Assembly: GCF_947623445.1 (NCBI RefSeq)
Contig: NC_135242.1
Location: 3,286,001-3,350,000 of the forward strand
Length of the DNA stretch: 64,000 nucleotides
Direction of reading: 5' to 3'
DNA from: Clavelina lepadiformis
Lineage: Eukaryota; Chordata; Ascidiacea; Aplousobranchia; Clavelinidae
Positions 62,990 through 64,000 of the stretch are shown here, one piece after another. Under the pieces are notes generated by a model that was not told where the DNA came from, did no database searches, and saw only the letters and a list, made by a program, of their open reading frames with translations. Position 1 is the stretch's first letter; every line of letters starts with the position of its first letter. The position numbers and the translations under genes are program-made.

Positions 62990-63714
62990 TTAGCCGGAAA
63001 AATCAGTTTCAGTGTCGAGTTGTCTGACCAAATCATCTAAAAGGCCATCCAATGACGCTGCAAATATGACATATCCTTTCGTCCCGGAAACCGCTTGATT
63101 TCCAACTTGACCAATTGTACCGTCGTCACTGGTCGCCATGGCTAAATCATCAGCATAACCCCTTCATATGAAACATAAAACTTGAAAATTAAGTTAATGT
63201 TAGCGGCAACGAAAGAGCTCGGGTTTCGGATAGCAGACATTATGAGAGAAATTACAATCCAATATAGCCTTGATCAAAGATCAAATTTTGAACTTGAAAA
63301 AAACTGAAAAGGACCTTTTTCCAACCATAAACCTCATGAGCCTGTTTACAGCATTGCGGTCCAAATATTTGGCTCGAGAATTGGTGTAATAGCCACTTGA
63401 ATAACGTTTGCTGGGCACTTTTTCCAACAGAGCACCGTCCCTCATTAGTTCTCTGTGAATTCATAATCAACACATTATTGTCATAAAATTACAAGACTGC
63501 TAGTAAATAATTTCATATCTTTCTGAGAGCTGAACATATTTGCCCGTGTAGTACTTTAATAATGTGACATCATGGCCTGGCATAGGTCTGCTTTTTCATA
63601 CCTGGAAAGAATGTCATTGTCGTCTTCACCTTGTGCCCGCACTGAGGCGCCTGACGCCGCGGAAAACGCCACGGCGAGGGTAACCATAATTGCGATCAGT
63701 TTATAAACAGACAT
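62990..63714 (-). CDS. Secreted peptide precursor of the PACAP/GHRH/secretin superfamily
   Basis: Three exons: 63602-63714, 63315-63452, 62990-63161 (140 aa, phases 2 and 2). Residues 1 to about 23 are a signal peptide (MSVYKLIAIMVTLAVAFSAA). After a short propeptide, VPSKR (dibasic 53-54) releases a 27-residue segment, 55-81, starting YSSGYYTNSRAKY. It is followed by Gly82-Lys83-Arg84, the classic amidation and cleavage signal. Against PACAP-27 the length is identical, and Ser2, Gly4, Thr7, Ser9, Tyr13, Ala18, Val19 and GKR coincide. Position 6 is aromatic, and Tyr1 recalls GHRH. The acidic C-terminal part (85-140) is probably a spacer. The ligand would act on class B1 receptors through Gs. 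The exon 2 donor (AAAAG|GTCCTT) is weak; the only other in-phase donor (ATGAG|GTTTAT) would delete the GKR. Family call is by eye from spacing. Confidence 0.75.
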
Positions 63715-64000
63715 CTTATGAAATAATCTTATTCACGAATATTAAATCTTTTATAAAGGCAACGATCTGTTTTTGAACTCTAAAAAAGAGAAAAATCTTG
63801 TTTTCAGGTCACTTTTCACTGGTTAAAGTGGTTAAGAAAACAGTAGAAACGATGTGTGATGCTTGTAGGCCACATTCTATTATGCAGATAGAAAAGATGA
63901 GCGTAATGCCTCGCTGCATTTCGTCTTACTTTAACATAACGTCATATCTAAACTGAAATCTTTTACAAGTATGAAGAATAATATAATAGGAAAGATTTAG
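63715..64000. other. Upstream flank of the peptide gene
   Basis: 286 bases up to the window edge that must contain the 5' leader and proximal promoter. No distinct element recognised. Confidence 0.4.

Overview
The window looks like chordate genomic DNA, most likely from an ascidian of the Ciona type. It is AT-rich and carries compact multi-exon genes with GT-AG introns of a few hundred bases, clear chordate orthologues (Rab10, CSPP1, UTP23, a Src-family kinase), and many short non-autonomous DNA transposons. The species call is an inference from gene content and gene style. Exon models were read by eye. Within each gene the exon phases close into an open frame, which is the main internal check.

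Layout. 0.2-3.5 kb and 7.0-9.7 kb (minus): two tandem genes for an N-terminal nucleophile isoaspartyl peptidase/L-asparaginase. 9.7-21.2 kb: gene-poor, with repeat remnants. 21.2-31.3 kb (plus): a Src-family tyrosine kinase with two duplicated exon pairs and alternative N-termini. 31.3-36.7 kb: intergenic, packed with a foldback element, a hAT MITE and a smaller MITE. 36.7-39.6 kb (plus): Rab10. 39.6-42.7 kb: intergenic, with another hAT-like element. 42.7-44.1 kb (plus): UTP23, convergent with CSPP1 (minus, 30 exons, 44.7-54.2 kb). 55.6-61.3 kb (minus): a 21-exon EF-hand protein that I cannot name. 63.0-63.7 kb (minus): a small three-exon gene for a secreted peptide precursor.

Most interesting content. 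(1) The small gene at 62990-63714 encodes a signal peptide followed by a KR-flanked, GKR-terminated 27-residue peptide with the spacing of PACAP/GHRH/VIP hormones. I am not aware of an established Ciona member of that family. (2) The Src-family gene has two tandem copies of the second SH3 exon and two copies of the SH2-kinase linker/P-loop exon. The latter is the exon duplicated in vertebrate FYN (7A/7B). Together with alternative N-terminal exons this allows at least eight proteins. (3) The two asparaginase genes differ unevenly along their length, as gene conversion would leave them, and the distal copy carries non-GT donors and altered active-site-region residues. The genes do not form one pathway. 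CSPP1 and possibly the EF-hand protein are ciliary, Rab10 and the Src-family kinase are signalling/trafficking proteins, UTP23 acts in ribosome assembly, and the peptide gene is neuroendocrine in type.
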